Shown here one piece after another: positions 22,100-33,128 of a DNA stretch of 64,000 bases. The DNA lies in assembly GCA_022393335.1 (NCBI GenBank), contig JAJEKB010020939.1:612327-676326 (forward strand). The letters run 5' to 3'. The stretch is from Macrotrachela quadricornifera. Lineage: Eukaryota > Rotifera > Eurotatoria > Philodinida > Philodinidae. The translations under genes and the position numbers were made by a program. A model generated the notes under the pieces. The model saw only the letters and a program-made list of their open reading frames with translations. It did not search any database and was not told the DNA's origin. Numbering within the stretch: position 1 is the stretch's first letter; every line of letters begins with the position of its first letter.

Positions 22100-23185
22100 A
22101 CATATTAACCCTGGTCTCAATCCTGCTCATTCCTTGCGAAACCCTGGAAGGATCTTTCAGGATCCTGAATCTTAAAGATCCTTTCAAGTTTAATTCAGGA
22201 TCCTGCTTCCAATCTTGATGAGTTCTGCTTCCAAGATTTTTCCAGTTTCAGCAGGATCCTGTTCAAGATTTTTTCAGGTTCTTACTCAGATATATTCCTG
22301 AGTGGTCGATGAAGAATCCTGCCAGGATTTCATCTAAATCCTTGAAAAGAATATGGAAAGTATTTTTTGCTAAGATTCGTTTAGGTTTACACTAAGGTCT
22401 CAGCTAAATCCTCACCAATAAATCTTATCAGGATCCTTAGCACATCAGACTAGGATCTTAGCAAGAAAATGAAGAATCCTTATGAAGCAAAGTTCGATAA
22501 TCCTGAATGGTTTCTGTTAGAAATATCTTCAGAACTTTTTAAGAATAGTTGCTTTCAAACTTGTACCAGTTCTAATCAGCAAGAAAATCAAAGGATCTGA
22601 CTAAGATCTTTGAAGGCTATTATATGTTGTATTTATTCGTGTTCACTTGAAAAAGTATAAAAGATCATTCAGGAATACTTATATTGCCAGGATCCTGTCA
22701 AGAATGAAAGATGGTTACTTTCAAGATTTCATGTAGCTCCTGCTTAACCTATCTGATGAACCAAAATTTCAGGATCCTACTACGATTTACTTCAAGTTCT
22801 GTATAGGATTCTTACAAGAATTTTGGATACGATCTAGTTAATTGTGAGTACGCTTTAGTTATGCTCTAGAATCTATTGCGAGAACTCTGGCAAAAATTAT
22901 ACGTGTATTAGTTGAAGGTCTTTTCAAAGGTAATGCAAGATAGTTCTAATCAGTATCTTGCTAAGATCTGATCAAGATCTTTCTCGGAACTCTTCAAGAA
23001 TAAGTATTACGAATCTTGAGAATGTAATACAATTATGATCACGATCTTCATGAGAAAATACGAGGATTCATCCAGGATCATTCCAGGCTCAACTATAGAA
23101 TGTATAAAGAGTGTAATATTCAAGATCCTATCAAGATTTGCTGGTAATTGTATTCAGAATTCTGTCAAGAATATATGAAATAACT
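22100..23185. repeat. CAGGATCCTG-rich degenerate repeat block, part 1
   Basis: The palindrome AGGATCCT(G) occurs in near-perfect form at about 22160, 22197, 22252, 22431, 22690 and 22772, and half-sites (caggat, atcctg, aagatctt) fill the space between. No fixed period is apparent and no reading frame persists. It looks like an old array of a short palindromic unit. Confidence 0.6.
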
Positions 23186-23920
23186 TTTTCAATTTTTTTT
23201 TATATAATTTCTTGTGTAATTTAATTCAAATTTTCTAAACGTATATATCATAATAAAATTACAATATCAATTTTGAGAAAACTTCGATCAAAATAAAAAA
23301 AAAAATATTCTATTTCGTCTTGCGAAAGCTTCATTATTAATTGAACATGATAATGTTGATGTTTGTCCTATAACTTCTTTACATTCTCGTTGTTTTTCTG
23401 TACCTTTGCAAGATGACTTAATAGATCTCACTAGCTATTCGTGTGCATGTGAACATAATTAAATAAAAAATAAAAATACGTTTAAATATATTTTGAACTG
23501 ACTTATCATGAACAAATAAAAATTTTTAATTTACTTTCTTCTGAATTGAACAAGTAACTAAAAGAATTCATTTAGGAAAAATAAAATTGTATCGATGATA
23601 AGAATAATTAATAACATATAAATAAATAATATTTTGATACCATTAAATTATTTAAGAAAAAATAATTATTAAATTTTGAATTGAAACAAATATGTGAAAA
23701 TTAAAATTAAAAAATAATTTAACATATAGAATTGACTCAATGACGAAAAAATATGAATAAATTTATCAAATTTAGGATCGAAAAATAGCCAAGAAATAAA
23801 GAATGCAAAGAAAAAGAAACCTAAAAACAACTTCTTACATCATTTCTAAATGAGAACGCAGTCCAGCTGGGTTAGCTGTTCAGTTCATGAACTGAAGGTC
23901 TAGAGATCAATACTCTATGT
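23186..23920. other. very AT-rich stretch between the two GGATCC-rich blocks
   Basis: Composition changes abruptly to A/T-rich with homopolymers and lacks the GGATCC words on both sides. It may be an insertion that split one array; no clear end repeats were found. Confidence 0.35.
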
Positions 23921-24480
23921 GTTCACATTTTATCTGTTCTGTTTAGAAAACCTGCTACAATCCTGACACAATCCTGCCACGATACCGGTAAGTTTAACTC
24001 TTGTAAATATACATTAAAAAGCCTCAAGCCTTGTCTCATACCAGATTCCTGACAAGATCCTTCGTCATAGTCAGACAGAAATATAGTGGTGTAAGATACA
24101 AATCCTGAATGGATCTTGAAAAATTTTTGATAAGAAGTATCAAAATCCTGACAGGATCTGACAAAAATCTTCATATTATCCTGAGAATATACTTGGAAAA
24201 TCTTGTTTTAAATCCTGATAGGATCCTAAAAATTCCCTGGCTACACACTTCTTTCAGGATTTATTAGTTTCCTGGCCTAATCCTGATTTTAGAACAATGA
24301 TAAACCTACCATAATCCTTGAAAAATCTTGTCTTCAATCCTGATAGGATCCTGGAAATTCCCTGGCTACACACTTCTTTCAGGATTTTCCGTTTCCTCAG
24401 GAAAAAACGTTGAATCCTTGCAGGATCCTGGTCATATCTGTAAAGGATCAGGCTCTGAAATATCAAAGATTTTCCCTAGG
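23921..24480. repeat. CAGGATCCTG-rich degenerate repeat block, part 2
   Basis: The same vocabulary as 22100-23185. Two related stretches are visible: about 24198-24263 and 24313-24385 both read cttg-ttt-aatcctgataggatcct-aattccctggctacacacttctttcagga, a direct repeat about 115 bp apart. Confidence 0.6.
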
Positions 24481-24655
24481 GAAGTCAAGTGTCACACTGT
24501 ATGAAGATGATAAATTATATAAAAGATATTGAACTTGCCATGTGTATAATGAAGAAAAATATGAACTGTTAAGAATGAAAAAGGTTCGTTTTATCAATGA
24601 CGTGTGCCTTCTTTCTCGTTCACAACAGTCATTAAGAATCAGACCAATCCTTTAA

Positions 24656-25496
24656 GGAGACCTCCCCTCCTTTTCGGGGTTCCTCAAGAACGGTGAAGCC
24701 AAAACTTATGAAACTTTTAGGGTACATAGATCTCGATGAGTAGAGAAAATTTTGTCATAGATACAAACTCGCAGACCTCGTCTTCATGGATTTCTGGAGA
24801 CCCTAAGGTCCAAAAATTGCAAAAAGTTTTCTCGTCGCAAATCCACAGATTTCATTGTTTGAGCTGAAATTTTTAGCATGAGTTGCAGGACCCAATCAGG
24901 GTGCGGGTTTTTTTTTGAAGAATTCCAAATACTTTAGGCTCGAGAACCAAAATACTGAAGATCTTGCCAAAAAGTCGGTTTTTCATGATGCTAAAATTTC
25001 TGCAAATCTTGCCAAATTTGATTGGTAGAAGGTATCGACAAACAACTACAACGCGCACCTCAAATCAAGTGAAGCCTCGCCAAAAAAGTTTTTAGCTCGA
25101 TCGGACCTGCCGTCCCGGAGAGAAAGGGGGAAAACTTGTTTTTGTCACCCGAAAAACTAGTTTCGAGAAAAATGCAATGTTCTGAAGAACCATAGAAACG
25201 TTTTTTTCCGATTTTCGCTAGAAATTTTTTTCAGGTTCAACCATTGAATGTTATGCTTTCTCGGGTATATAGAGAGCTGTTCTAGAGCAATATTTGACCA
25301 CCTGAAAAATAAATAAAACGAGATTTCACTTGAAATGCATACATTTTTTTGCCACATACACTTTTCGAAATTTCGATTTTTCAGGTACCTCTTGACTTCA
25401 GATAGTTATAAATTTTATAGCATGAGTACAGAACATGTAGATACCTTCAAAAATAAAAATCAAAAGAAAAGTTTTAGTCTGAGAAAGGGGGTCTCC
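24656..25496. mobile_element. TTAA-flanked non-autonomous element
   Basis: 841 bp bounded by TTAA at 24652-24655 and 25497-25500. Ends GGAGACCTCCCCT and (reverse complement) GGAGACCCCCT match over about 11 bp allowing one gap. TTAA target choice suggests piggyBac-like mobilisation, but the ends differ from the CCCTTT family at 13853 and 41617. No reading frame of interest inside. Confidence 0.5.
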
Positions 25497-25834
25497 TTAA
25501 GAAGTTGATTTCGATAATATATAAATAAATGATAAGAAAAGTAATTGTTACATTCTACTAACATTTCTTATTTTCAATTTTATTTTAGTTTGGTCCCAGT
25601 TTTTCCACTTTTAATACTCAGTTCGATATTTTTATTTATTCTCCTTCTTATAAGCCGTACATCAGCTCATCAACAGGAAAATTCATTTTTTCGAACATTT
25701 GTGTTATTAATTACGTCGCCAATATTCCAGTTGATCCGCATCTAATATTGCTAACTTCCTCGAACAATCAGAAAATACACCAAATTTAAACCGAAACAGT
25801 TTAATCCACAAAATCAATTATTTAATTAAACGGG

Positions 25835-26510
25835 GAATGATTCACGATAGATGAAGGCCTAGTACACCACGAGCTGTCACAATCACAGCTTATCCAAGTA
25901 AAATCGTCAAAGAGATTCAATTGAAGAACAATGCTAGTGTTAGAAATGTATCGACAAAATTTAAACGACGGGGTTGAAAGACATCTCGAACATCAGTTCA
26001 TAGGATAGCAAGATCGAGCAGATTAAAATGATTTAAAAAGAAGGAAACACAGAAATCAGCACATGATAACAAAATGTAATGTGTTAAATGTGTCAAAGTT
26101 CTACGAAAAAAGTTCGGTGTTTCAAAACGATCGAAAGAGCTCATTAATGCCGATTTTTCTGGTAAAATCACTTCAGAACCAATATCGAATTTACATGATA
26201 AAGGCGTTTGGGTCAGGCATACTGAAGAAATACCACTCACAATTCTCAATCGTCCCCGAAATAAGTTCGCAAATCGTGTTGTTTTTTAGGGCGGCATCTC
26301 GTATGACAGATTGGTTTCTCGAAATGAACCAATTGATCTTACATCTTAGTTGAAAGCTGAAGTGTAGGAAAATCGACAACGAAAGACTTAAATGAATGGT
26401 CAACTCTATGCGAAATTTATTGAAGAAGTTGGTCACAATCAAATTTAGAAGTTAAGTTTAAGAAAATTTTTATTTCAAGATGATGCTGATGTCAAACACA
26501 GGACAAAGTA
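25835..26510 (+). pseudogene. Tc1-like transposase relic, N-terminal and central part
   Basis: Broken frames on the plus strand read as a Tc1-type transposase: a basic segment A-Y-P-S-K-I-V-K-E-I-Q-L-K and R-N-V-S-T-K-F (helix-turn-helix region), W/stop-F-K-K-K, later D-F-S-G-K-I, and F-Q-D-D-A-D-V-K-H at 26472-26498, matching the family word FQQDgAp.H with the second catalytic Asp. Several stops and frame changes are present. The C-terminal part is displaced by the insertion at 26511-27470. Confidence 0.6.
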
Positions 26511-26998
26511 GTGACCGGACTAAGTGTCGCAAAACAAAATGTCGTGTGTAAAACATTGCGGGCCAAATGTCGCGGATGAATGGTTGCTAAAGAAAACGTC
26601 ACAGGACATAATGTTGTAAGTATAAGATAGTGTTATTTTCAGGCAATGCTCTCGTAAAATATATTATGAATGAACATGAGAGAATATAGCTGACTCTGGC
26701 ATAAAAATTAACTTGAAAGAGTCAAAGCTAATCAGGCTATTGCTTAATATCTATAAAAAAGAACGTTCTACCGCAAAGCAAAAGCTCATTCTTTTACTCA
26801 AGGATAATCCTCTTACTTAATTAGAATCTAAACTGATTAATCTGTCCAATTGACTCATTGATATAAATATATGGAGTAGTAATCGTTTCAGTAGCTTTCA
26901 TTCTACTAAAGTACAAAGAAATATCAAATATTAGAACACTGAAGTCTTAAAAACGGGAACTCATGGTGGTTTATCGTGGTTTTATTTATACATTAGAA

Positions 26999-27153
26999 CA
27001 TTGGCGGGCCGGATCATAATTTCAGGGGGGGCAATAAGCACTTTTTCGCTGAAAAACGCTTGTTTTCATGACGTTTTTCTTAGAGTCTCAGCCAAAAATT
27101 TTTTTTACGGGGGGGCAATTGCCCCCTCTCGCACCCCCCCTGGCCCGCCCATG
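26999..27153. mobile_element. hAT MITE with perfect 8-bp target duplication
   Basis: 155 bp flanked on both sides by cattagaa (26991-26998 and 27154-27161). Ends CATTGGCGGGCC and (reverse complement) CATGGGCGGGCC match at 11 of 12. The interior is G/C-run rich (ggggggg near the left end, cccccc near the right) and has no frame. It sits inside the MULE-type element, so it is the youngest layer here. Confidence 0.85.
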
Positions 27154-27206
27154 CATTAGAACGGAGAACAGCAACAAAATGTATTTTGTAGGAGCTGGAA
27201 AAAAAA

Positions 27207-27303
27207 CCAAAATTTAACGATGAATTATGAAATGTATATGAACGCGTCATTAATAACCTCCCACTATCAAGTAATGCTGTGGAAACATGGCTAGAGATGA
27301 AAT
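27207..27303 (+). pseudogene. MULE transposase C-terminal remnant
   Basis: One frame reads F-N-D-E-L-stop-N-V-Y-E-R-V, then N-L-P-L-S-S-N-A-V-E-T-W. This matches the common end of MULE/FLYWCH-associated transposases (ELWNvYeR, then nNsvEgwH) with Trp turned into stop. Only about 32 codons remain. Confidence 0.5.
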
Positions 27304-27470
27304 TCTCCTAAAGATACACGTGGGGTTATGGTATTAATGTAAAGAAGAGATTATTTCTATATATGTGTTTTACATTGTTAGCCATGAGGAGCTCTAAGTT
27401 TCCAACAAAAGATCCATGCACCATTTTGTCTATGCAACGTTCTGTCCATGCGACACTCAGTCCTAGTACC

Positions 27471-27655
27471 GACAAAGCATGTACTAGAAACTATTGATAG
27501 ATTATTTACTAACAGAATTTGACCTGAAGATGGTGATGTAAAATTTGCGGATGTATGACCCCTCGAGAAAGTGTGAGGAATAAAAGAAAAACTACGAGGA
27601 GAAGAATTTTCGAATTTTGAACAACTGAAAACTAAAGTGAATGAAGAATGAAAAA
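27471..27655 (+). pseudogene. Tc1-like transposase relic, C-terminal part
   Basis: Continues the frame interrupted at 26510: R-L-F-T-N-R, F-A-D-V, P-L-E-K-V-stop-G-I-K-E-K-L-R and F-S-N-F-E-Q-L-K-T-K-V-N-E-E. This is the Tc1 ending NPIENvWgiiK.klr...f.nfeeLk..v..eW with Trp codons now stops. Confidence 0.65.
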
Positions 27656-27726
27656 AACATATATGAACTTGCTATTTAATAATATTGTATATGTTCAAGT
27701 TATCATATGGCTTCATAAACCAGATT

Positions 27727-27961
27727 TTTTTTCAATAAAATATGATATTGCTCGATTCCGAAAAACATATTAATAAAATGTCATAACAATATTTTTACTA
27801 ATACAATATAGAAGGTTAATCAAAAGTATATCATCCGAAAGCTCGTCAAAAGTAATTCAAACTTATATCAAAACATATAATTCAGATAGTGATTCCAGTG
27901 GGAAAAGATAGTAATTTTTTCGCACCTCAAAACTTATGGGACACCCTATATATGTATTGTC
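27727..27961 (-). repeat. right terminal inverted repeat
   Basis: Reverse complement counterpart of 21760-21992; ends ...aaaacttatgggacaccctatatatgtattgtc. Confidence 0.75.
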
Positions 27962-29292
27962 TCAGATGAGCTTGGCACATCAATTTTTGAAGAGTTACAA
28001 TGAACGACATTTTTAGCCTTTGAATCAACATAAGATGAGAGTCCATCCACTAAATTAGTGGTTGTTTATCTTCGAAAAATACTACTTTGAGATAGACACC
28101 TCTGTTCATTGTGATGTACAGCATTTTTCATGGGCATTGATAACTCTTCATTCATTTTATATAAATCAGAGAAAACTACAGTGTAGAATTAGTTTTTTCT
28201 TTAAATTTGATGTAGACTTTCTTGTTTGAAGTATATAATTCAAAGTATTTTGTTAACATGAAACGCAGCATGTAACAATAGATGTCAGTTATGTACATCG
28301 TGCGTTGAAGTTCGATCAGCACTAATATATGGTATTTATGTTTAATTAACGAACAAGCCATTAGGAGAACTAAGAGGAGATCACGTTTCTGCGAAAGTTA
28401 TAAGCTCACCAGAAATTCTGAATTATAATAATTGTTTGTCTTTCTCTGCTAAAGAAGTTACAAATATATGGTGTACATTTATATAGCAAACTCTCTAATT
28501 GAAGTGATTGAATATCAAATTTTTGACATTTTCTTAATTCAAATTTTGTAAGCAATAGTATTTTTGAATGTTAGAGCACAAAATGACTGAATTCTTAAGA
28601 AGCATAATATATTAAGGTAAGTACACGATTTTTTTTAGGGAAGACTTTAGAACAGTACTAATAAAAAAGTTTGATTGACAAGTTCGCTGCACTCAGCGTA
28701 GAATCGCATGTAAAAAGTAGGAGCGTAAACATAATTTTAAGTCACTTGTTTTCATTGCATTCATTGATAACTTCTACTTCCTTTCTAATTGTAGGTTCAT
28801 CTGATTTACGTATAGTTTGTCTCATAAAATTAGTTTAAGAAGGAAAGTTTTTGAGCAAGATGCTTATCAAAATAATGTTCTACTGTCGTAAGTTGAACAA
28901 GCCAAGGTATTTCACACAAATTCGCCTTAGCTAGAATAGTTAGCAGAACAACTTTCAACATTTAGTTATTGATGTTGTCATCTTTTATGTTCAGTGGAAA
29001 ATTCTAGAATAGACTAAATGTAAATAAAAAATATAAGTAAAGTATTCATAACAAACTTAGAAAACGTAGAACAGAGAACAGTGCTTTGACTTTCAACTCG
29101 CGTAGGCCCAAAATCCTCATGCCATTACTCTATATAAGGACAGTACGCTTTTAACATTAACCCTTTCAAAATTTGCTTTTTTAAAAATTATTAGTCAGTG
29201 GGCTGAGTCCATTCATGACCTGCCTTAATTATGCCACTAATGTAAGATTATAATTCTTTTCTAATGAAATCAAAGTTTATTTTCAACAAAAT
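27962..29292. other. intergenic region, no gene recognised
   Basis: AT-rich, with no family signal in any short frame. An orphan TTAACCCTTTCA at about 29158-29169 resembles one end of the piggyBac-like MITE family but has no partner end nearby. Confidence 0.4.
29276..29281 (-). terminator. polyadenylation signal of ART-TPR 2
   Basis: TTTATT on the plus strand (AATAAA on the minus) 12 bp past the stop codon of the gene ending at 29293. Confidence 0.4.
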
Positions 29293-31623
29293 TTATAAAT
29301 ATGTATTTGAATCCTGTTGTTCCTTCTGTTTTGGTTGAGTTACACGTTCTAAATCGATCTCTGCTGATACACGATCTGGATGACCACGAGGAAGAATTTG
29401 TGCATAAATTTTAGCTGCTTCTTCGAAATAACGTATACTTTCCTCCATGGCACCCAAATTCTGATGAATATTACCCAAATTATTAAATAGTTCGGCCAAT
29501 ACATGTAAATCAACTGGTACCATACGTTCAAGAATAACAAGTGCTCGTAAGTATCGATCAAGAGCTTTAGCATGTTGGCCACAGTCCTGATAAATATTTC
29601 CAAGCATAATTAAAGTTTTAACAACTTTCGTTTCTTTAAAAGGTATAAATCTTTCTTGTAAGACTAATGCTTGTTCAGCTTTGTTGATTGCTTCTTCATA
29701 TCCATGACGTGCCCAAAGTGTATTTGATATTCCTAGAAGACTAATAGCGATAGAAGCGAAGTCAGGTGGACGAAGAGTTTCTCGTAATGAAAGAGCGCGT
29801 TGGTGACAAACTAATGCCGCATCAAGTTCACGACGATGATAATGAATATTTCCAAGATTAGTTAATGTTTCAGTAATATCATCACCATTCTGTCAAAATA
29901 TAAAAAGGCAATATCATAAGTTTTCATTTTGAATATCAAATTCTTCTGTTCAATGATCAAATAACTATACCTGTTCTTGCATTTTAAGAGCTTGAGTATG
30001 ACATTCAAATGCATAATCATAGTCACCCTTTTTATCGGCACATAATTGACCTATAGCGTTGAGAATTCGAGCCGAAGCAGGTTGAATTCGTTTGTAAGCT
30101 ATTAAAGCAAGATCGATCTCGCCTTGCTCTACATGTTTTCTTGCTTCCCATTCGTCAGCAGTAATTATTGAGTTTCTAAAATAATTATATTCAAACAAAC
30201 AAATTTTCAATCTTTACTTTATATTTCTTTAATCATACATTATTTGAGCTGATGATGATTCAGGAAATGTGGACATTCTTCGCGTTAGAGAGGAAGTCAA
30301 TGATTCTGTAGATGTTAAACTCTGATCAAGTAACGATTCCAATGTCTCACCATTATGTATTGTGAGATAATTTTGAGCAATTTGCTTTCCATCATTTCCT
30401 GCTGTTCTCAATTTTATAATTGTCGATTGACCACGACTGACATACACCACACGAAATACCATATACACATCGAACACTACGGATGATGATGATAATGAAA
30501 GAGTATTTGGTATCTGAATGAATAAATCTGTTGATTCACAATCTATTTCAAAAAGAACAGATAAAAGATCGGTCCGATATGTAGGTAACAAAGCAAGTGC
30601 CAAAGCATTTGTTCTTGATTTTGTACAAGAAAAAAATCCACTTGTACATACAAGTTGATCAATATGTTCTTCAAATCGATCGATATGTTCATTAGATAAT
30701 TTCATACCACGAAAGACTCGAATACAGAACTTGTGTTCCAAATGTTTTTGAAATAAACGAGTTGCATCTGCAAATAGAAAACGGCAGAGATCCAATTGTT
30801 CTTTATTCTGATAACAAACTGCATGCTTGAGAAAGCGTGAAGGAAATGGTGAACGAAAACACCAGTGGAGTACATCTGTCGTTCGATAGGATTTCTCGAA
30901 TTCATCGATAATGCTACTCGTTCGTAGATTATTCTTATAATAAGTTCGAACTGCTTGAACAAAATCATGTTTATTTGATATTGTTTTTCGATTTGTAAGC
31001 TAAATGAACAGAAAAATGGATTAATCAAGAAATAAACAATTGTTTACCTCTTCTTTCCATAGTTGTCTCCAGAGAAATATATTATCATCTTCAAATACAA
31101 ACATTTCAAATTGTACCTGTTCAAAAACATCTAATCGATCTTTAATTTCTCGAAATAATTCTTCTTGTCGAGCAAATACACCACAAAGCTTTGGAAAATT
31201 ATTCTTCACATTTTCTATAGTAGGATCAAGAATAAAAATCGCTTCAACAGCAGGAAAATCATGTACTGTTGTAATAAGTTCATTATTACCAGAAGATGAA
31301 ATAAAAAAGATTTTCTCGCGTGAAGATCGTATCGCTTCAAAACAAAGCGACGAATCTGTATAAACTTGGACGGAATTATTGATCGAACGGAGTAAACCAA
31401 TAATATTGGTTATTGGCAGCATCTCTACATTTAACCAAATAAATATGACACTTTCATAATTCTCCTGCATAGAGATACTGCGACGAACACTATTAGATCT
31501 TGATCTCAAAATCGAAGATGGAAACAAAGTAGCAGCAAGTGATCGTCGAGGACTCTTTTCACTTTTAGTAGTTGTTGTTGGTAGTAAATTCACCACAGAG
31601 AAAGAAAAACGTCTTCGAAGCAT
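29293..31623 (-). CDS. ART-TPR protein 2, catalytic glutamate motif lost (four exons)
   Basis: Exons 31623-31048, 30999-30239, 30175-29971 and 29889-29293; GT-AG introns of 48, 63 and 81 bp keep one 712-residue frame. Residues 1-57 are Ser/Arg-rich. Residues 58-185 match the N-terminal domain of ART-TPR 1 (F-I-W-L-N; H-D-F-P-A-V-E-A-I-F). The ART region spans about 195-385: R289 in V-F-R-G and S312-G-F-F-S316-C-T are kept, but where ExE should precede the last strands the sequence is S-S-S-S-V-V-F (362-368). With no Glu there, transferase activity is doubtful; it may be a pseudoenzyme or NAD/target binder. Residues about 447-700 are TPRs of kinesin-light-chain type (L-G-N-I-H, A-L-x-x-x-x-R-A-L). 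The gene is divergent from the ARH gene at 33129, 1.5 kb away. Confidence 0.85.
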
Positions 31624-33128
31624 TGCTGATTAGTAAATAATTATTAACCTAATCTGAAGCATCAATTGAAATTAGAATATAATTTATATTAAGACATGTC
31701 TATTTCATTCTACAATTAATTTATTAGGTTGTGTTTTACTATTTAACCTTCTAGAGCTTAAGTCATTCATCAAAAAACTTACTAATGACACATAACGAAG
31801 AGAAATGAATGAGATTGAGTTACAGATGTTATACATATTCATACAATGGATCAATCGCATTGCATGATTTTCAACATACGGCTATTAAAAATACAATGAA
31901 AACTATTGTTGCTAGGTGAAGCGTGTATATGTGTGTGCAAACAAAAATTAATGTAACATTAACTATACATGTACTTTATTTCATACGATTAATAAAGGTG
32001 TCGATTGTTGATCATACACAAGAAAAAAACAAATTATTGATGCAGTGTCAAAAGGCGTGGTGTTGAATAAGAAAAAAACAAGCTTTTATCTGATTTTAAC
32101 CACAATGAAAAATCATTGAAATATTGTTTGCAAAGCAACGTAGCAACACTGTAGAAAATAAATGTCTTTCATTCATCTTTACAACCATTTTATCGACAAA
32201 CAAATGAATAGTTTGTCAGATTGGTTTTCAGTTTGAGATCCATGACTCTTCTTTCAATAATTATGAACATTTATTTTTTTCTTATATCATAGACGAAATT
32301 GAAAAATTGATCGATCTTCTGAGCAAATTTCCAATTTGTGTGGATTTCAATTTTGCCAACAACATACATTTATTCTGCAACTAAAAATCATTCGCTAGGA
32401 ATAAAAACGAATCATAATTTAATTATTATATGAATGTGGAGTGTCGATGACATCACGTCAGTCATCAGTAAACTGAAATTACACATTCCTAACTAAAAAA
32501 GAGTATATTACTTATTGAGCATTAAAGATATGAAAAGAAAACATAAATGGGCTGAGTCTAAAAATTATGGACCCAACGGACTCTACTATTCACGCCTCGA
32601 AACCACCATTAAAATAATTTTCAAGAGTAGTTTTTCTCATCTTTCTTATCTTTTTTTAGTGTGGAAATCGAGAACTGATGGAGCAAACTAACTTTGCTAA
32701 TTATCTTCTGCTTTCATAATCGTTTTAACCAATTACTCATCATCAATAACAGTTTGTTCTTCTTTCTCTTCAGATTGTTGGTTGGTGATATTTTAGCTAT
32801 GAGAGCGGATTGAGTGATTATGAGCGTCATTTCGCACTAACTCCATCTTAAGTCGATGTACCGCAAAAGAGTAAATATTTTTACCCTGTAGATCAACTAT
32901 CAATAACTGATAGGATGCTTCAACTAATTTTCCACAAAAGTTTGTTATCAGTTTTTATCACGTTCTAATAATAGAACGAAATGCGTTTTTGCTTTCCAAT
33001 CACTTATCATATGTAACCATAGAAGCCTATAAGAATGCGTCATTAGTACAGGTGGTATTTTTCTCATCAATTTTTTTTCTATAAATTGAAACGATCAAAT
33101 AGAATCTTTCACAACTTATTTAATATCA
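31624..33128. other. divergent intergenic region between ART-TPR 2 and ARH
   Basis: About 1.5 kb separating two head-to-head genes of opposite ADP-ribose chemistry, so it must hold both promoters. AT-rich, with no repeats or frames of note. No shared regulatory motif could be recognised by eye. Confidence 0.4.

Larger units (their letters stand above)
26511..27470 (+). mobile_element. MULE-type element inserted into the Tc1 relic
   Basis: 960 bp flanked by a 9-bp duplication, gacaaagta (26502-26510) and gacaaagca (27471-27479), one mismatch. Left end gtgac-cggactaagtgtcgc and reverse-complemented right end ggtactaggactgagtgtcgc share GGACTxAGTGTCGC. Subterminal repeats of aaaatgtcgc-like words follow the left end. 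9-bp duplications are the Mutator pattern, and a MULE transposase remnant lies inside. Removing it rejoins the Tc1 frame, which confirms the borders. Confidence 0.7.
21760..27961 (+). mobile_element. decayed Tc1/mariner-like transposon with long inverted ends
   Basis: Left end 21760-21992 and right end 27727-27961 are inverted copies over about 230 bp at roughly 80% identity. Both carry TGTCCCATAAGTTTT facing inwards, the type of end seen in Tc1/mariner elements. The transposase relic lies between them in two pieces (25835-26510 and 27471-27655) on the plus strand. About 6.2 kb in total, inflated by later insertions (24656-25496, 26511-27470) and possibly by the GGATCC-rich block. The alternative is two independent opposite copies of one MITE; the transposase remains between them favour a single element. 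Confidence 0.55.

Noticed and set aside
25545..25745. 66-codon frame with hydrophobic segments (possible small membrane protein)
   Set aside because: It lies inside the decayed Tc1-like element in an AT-rich stretch; hydrophobicity comes from T-rich codons.
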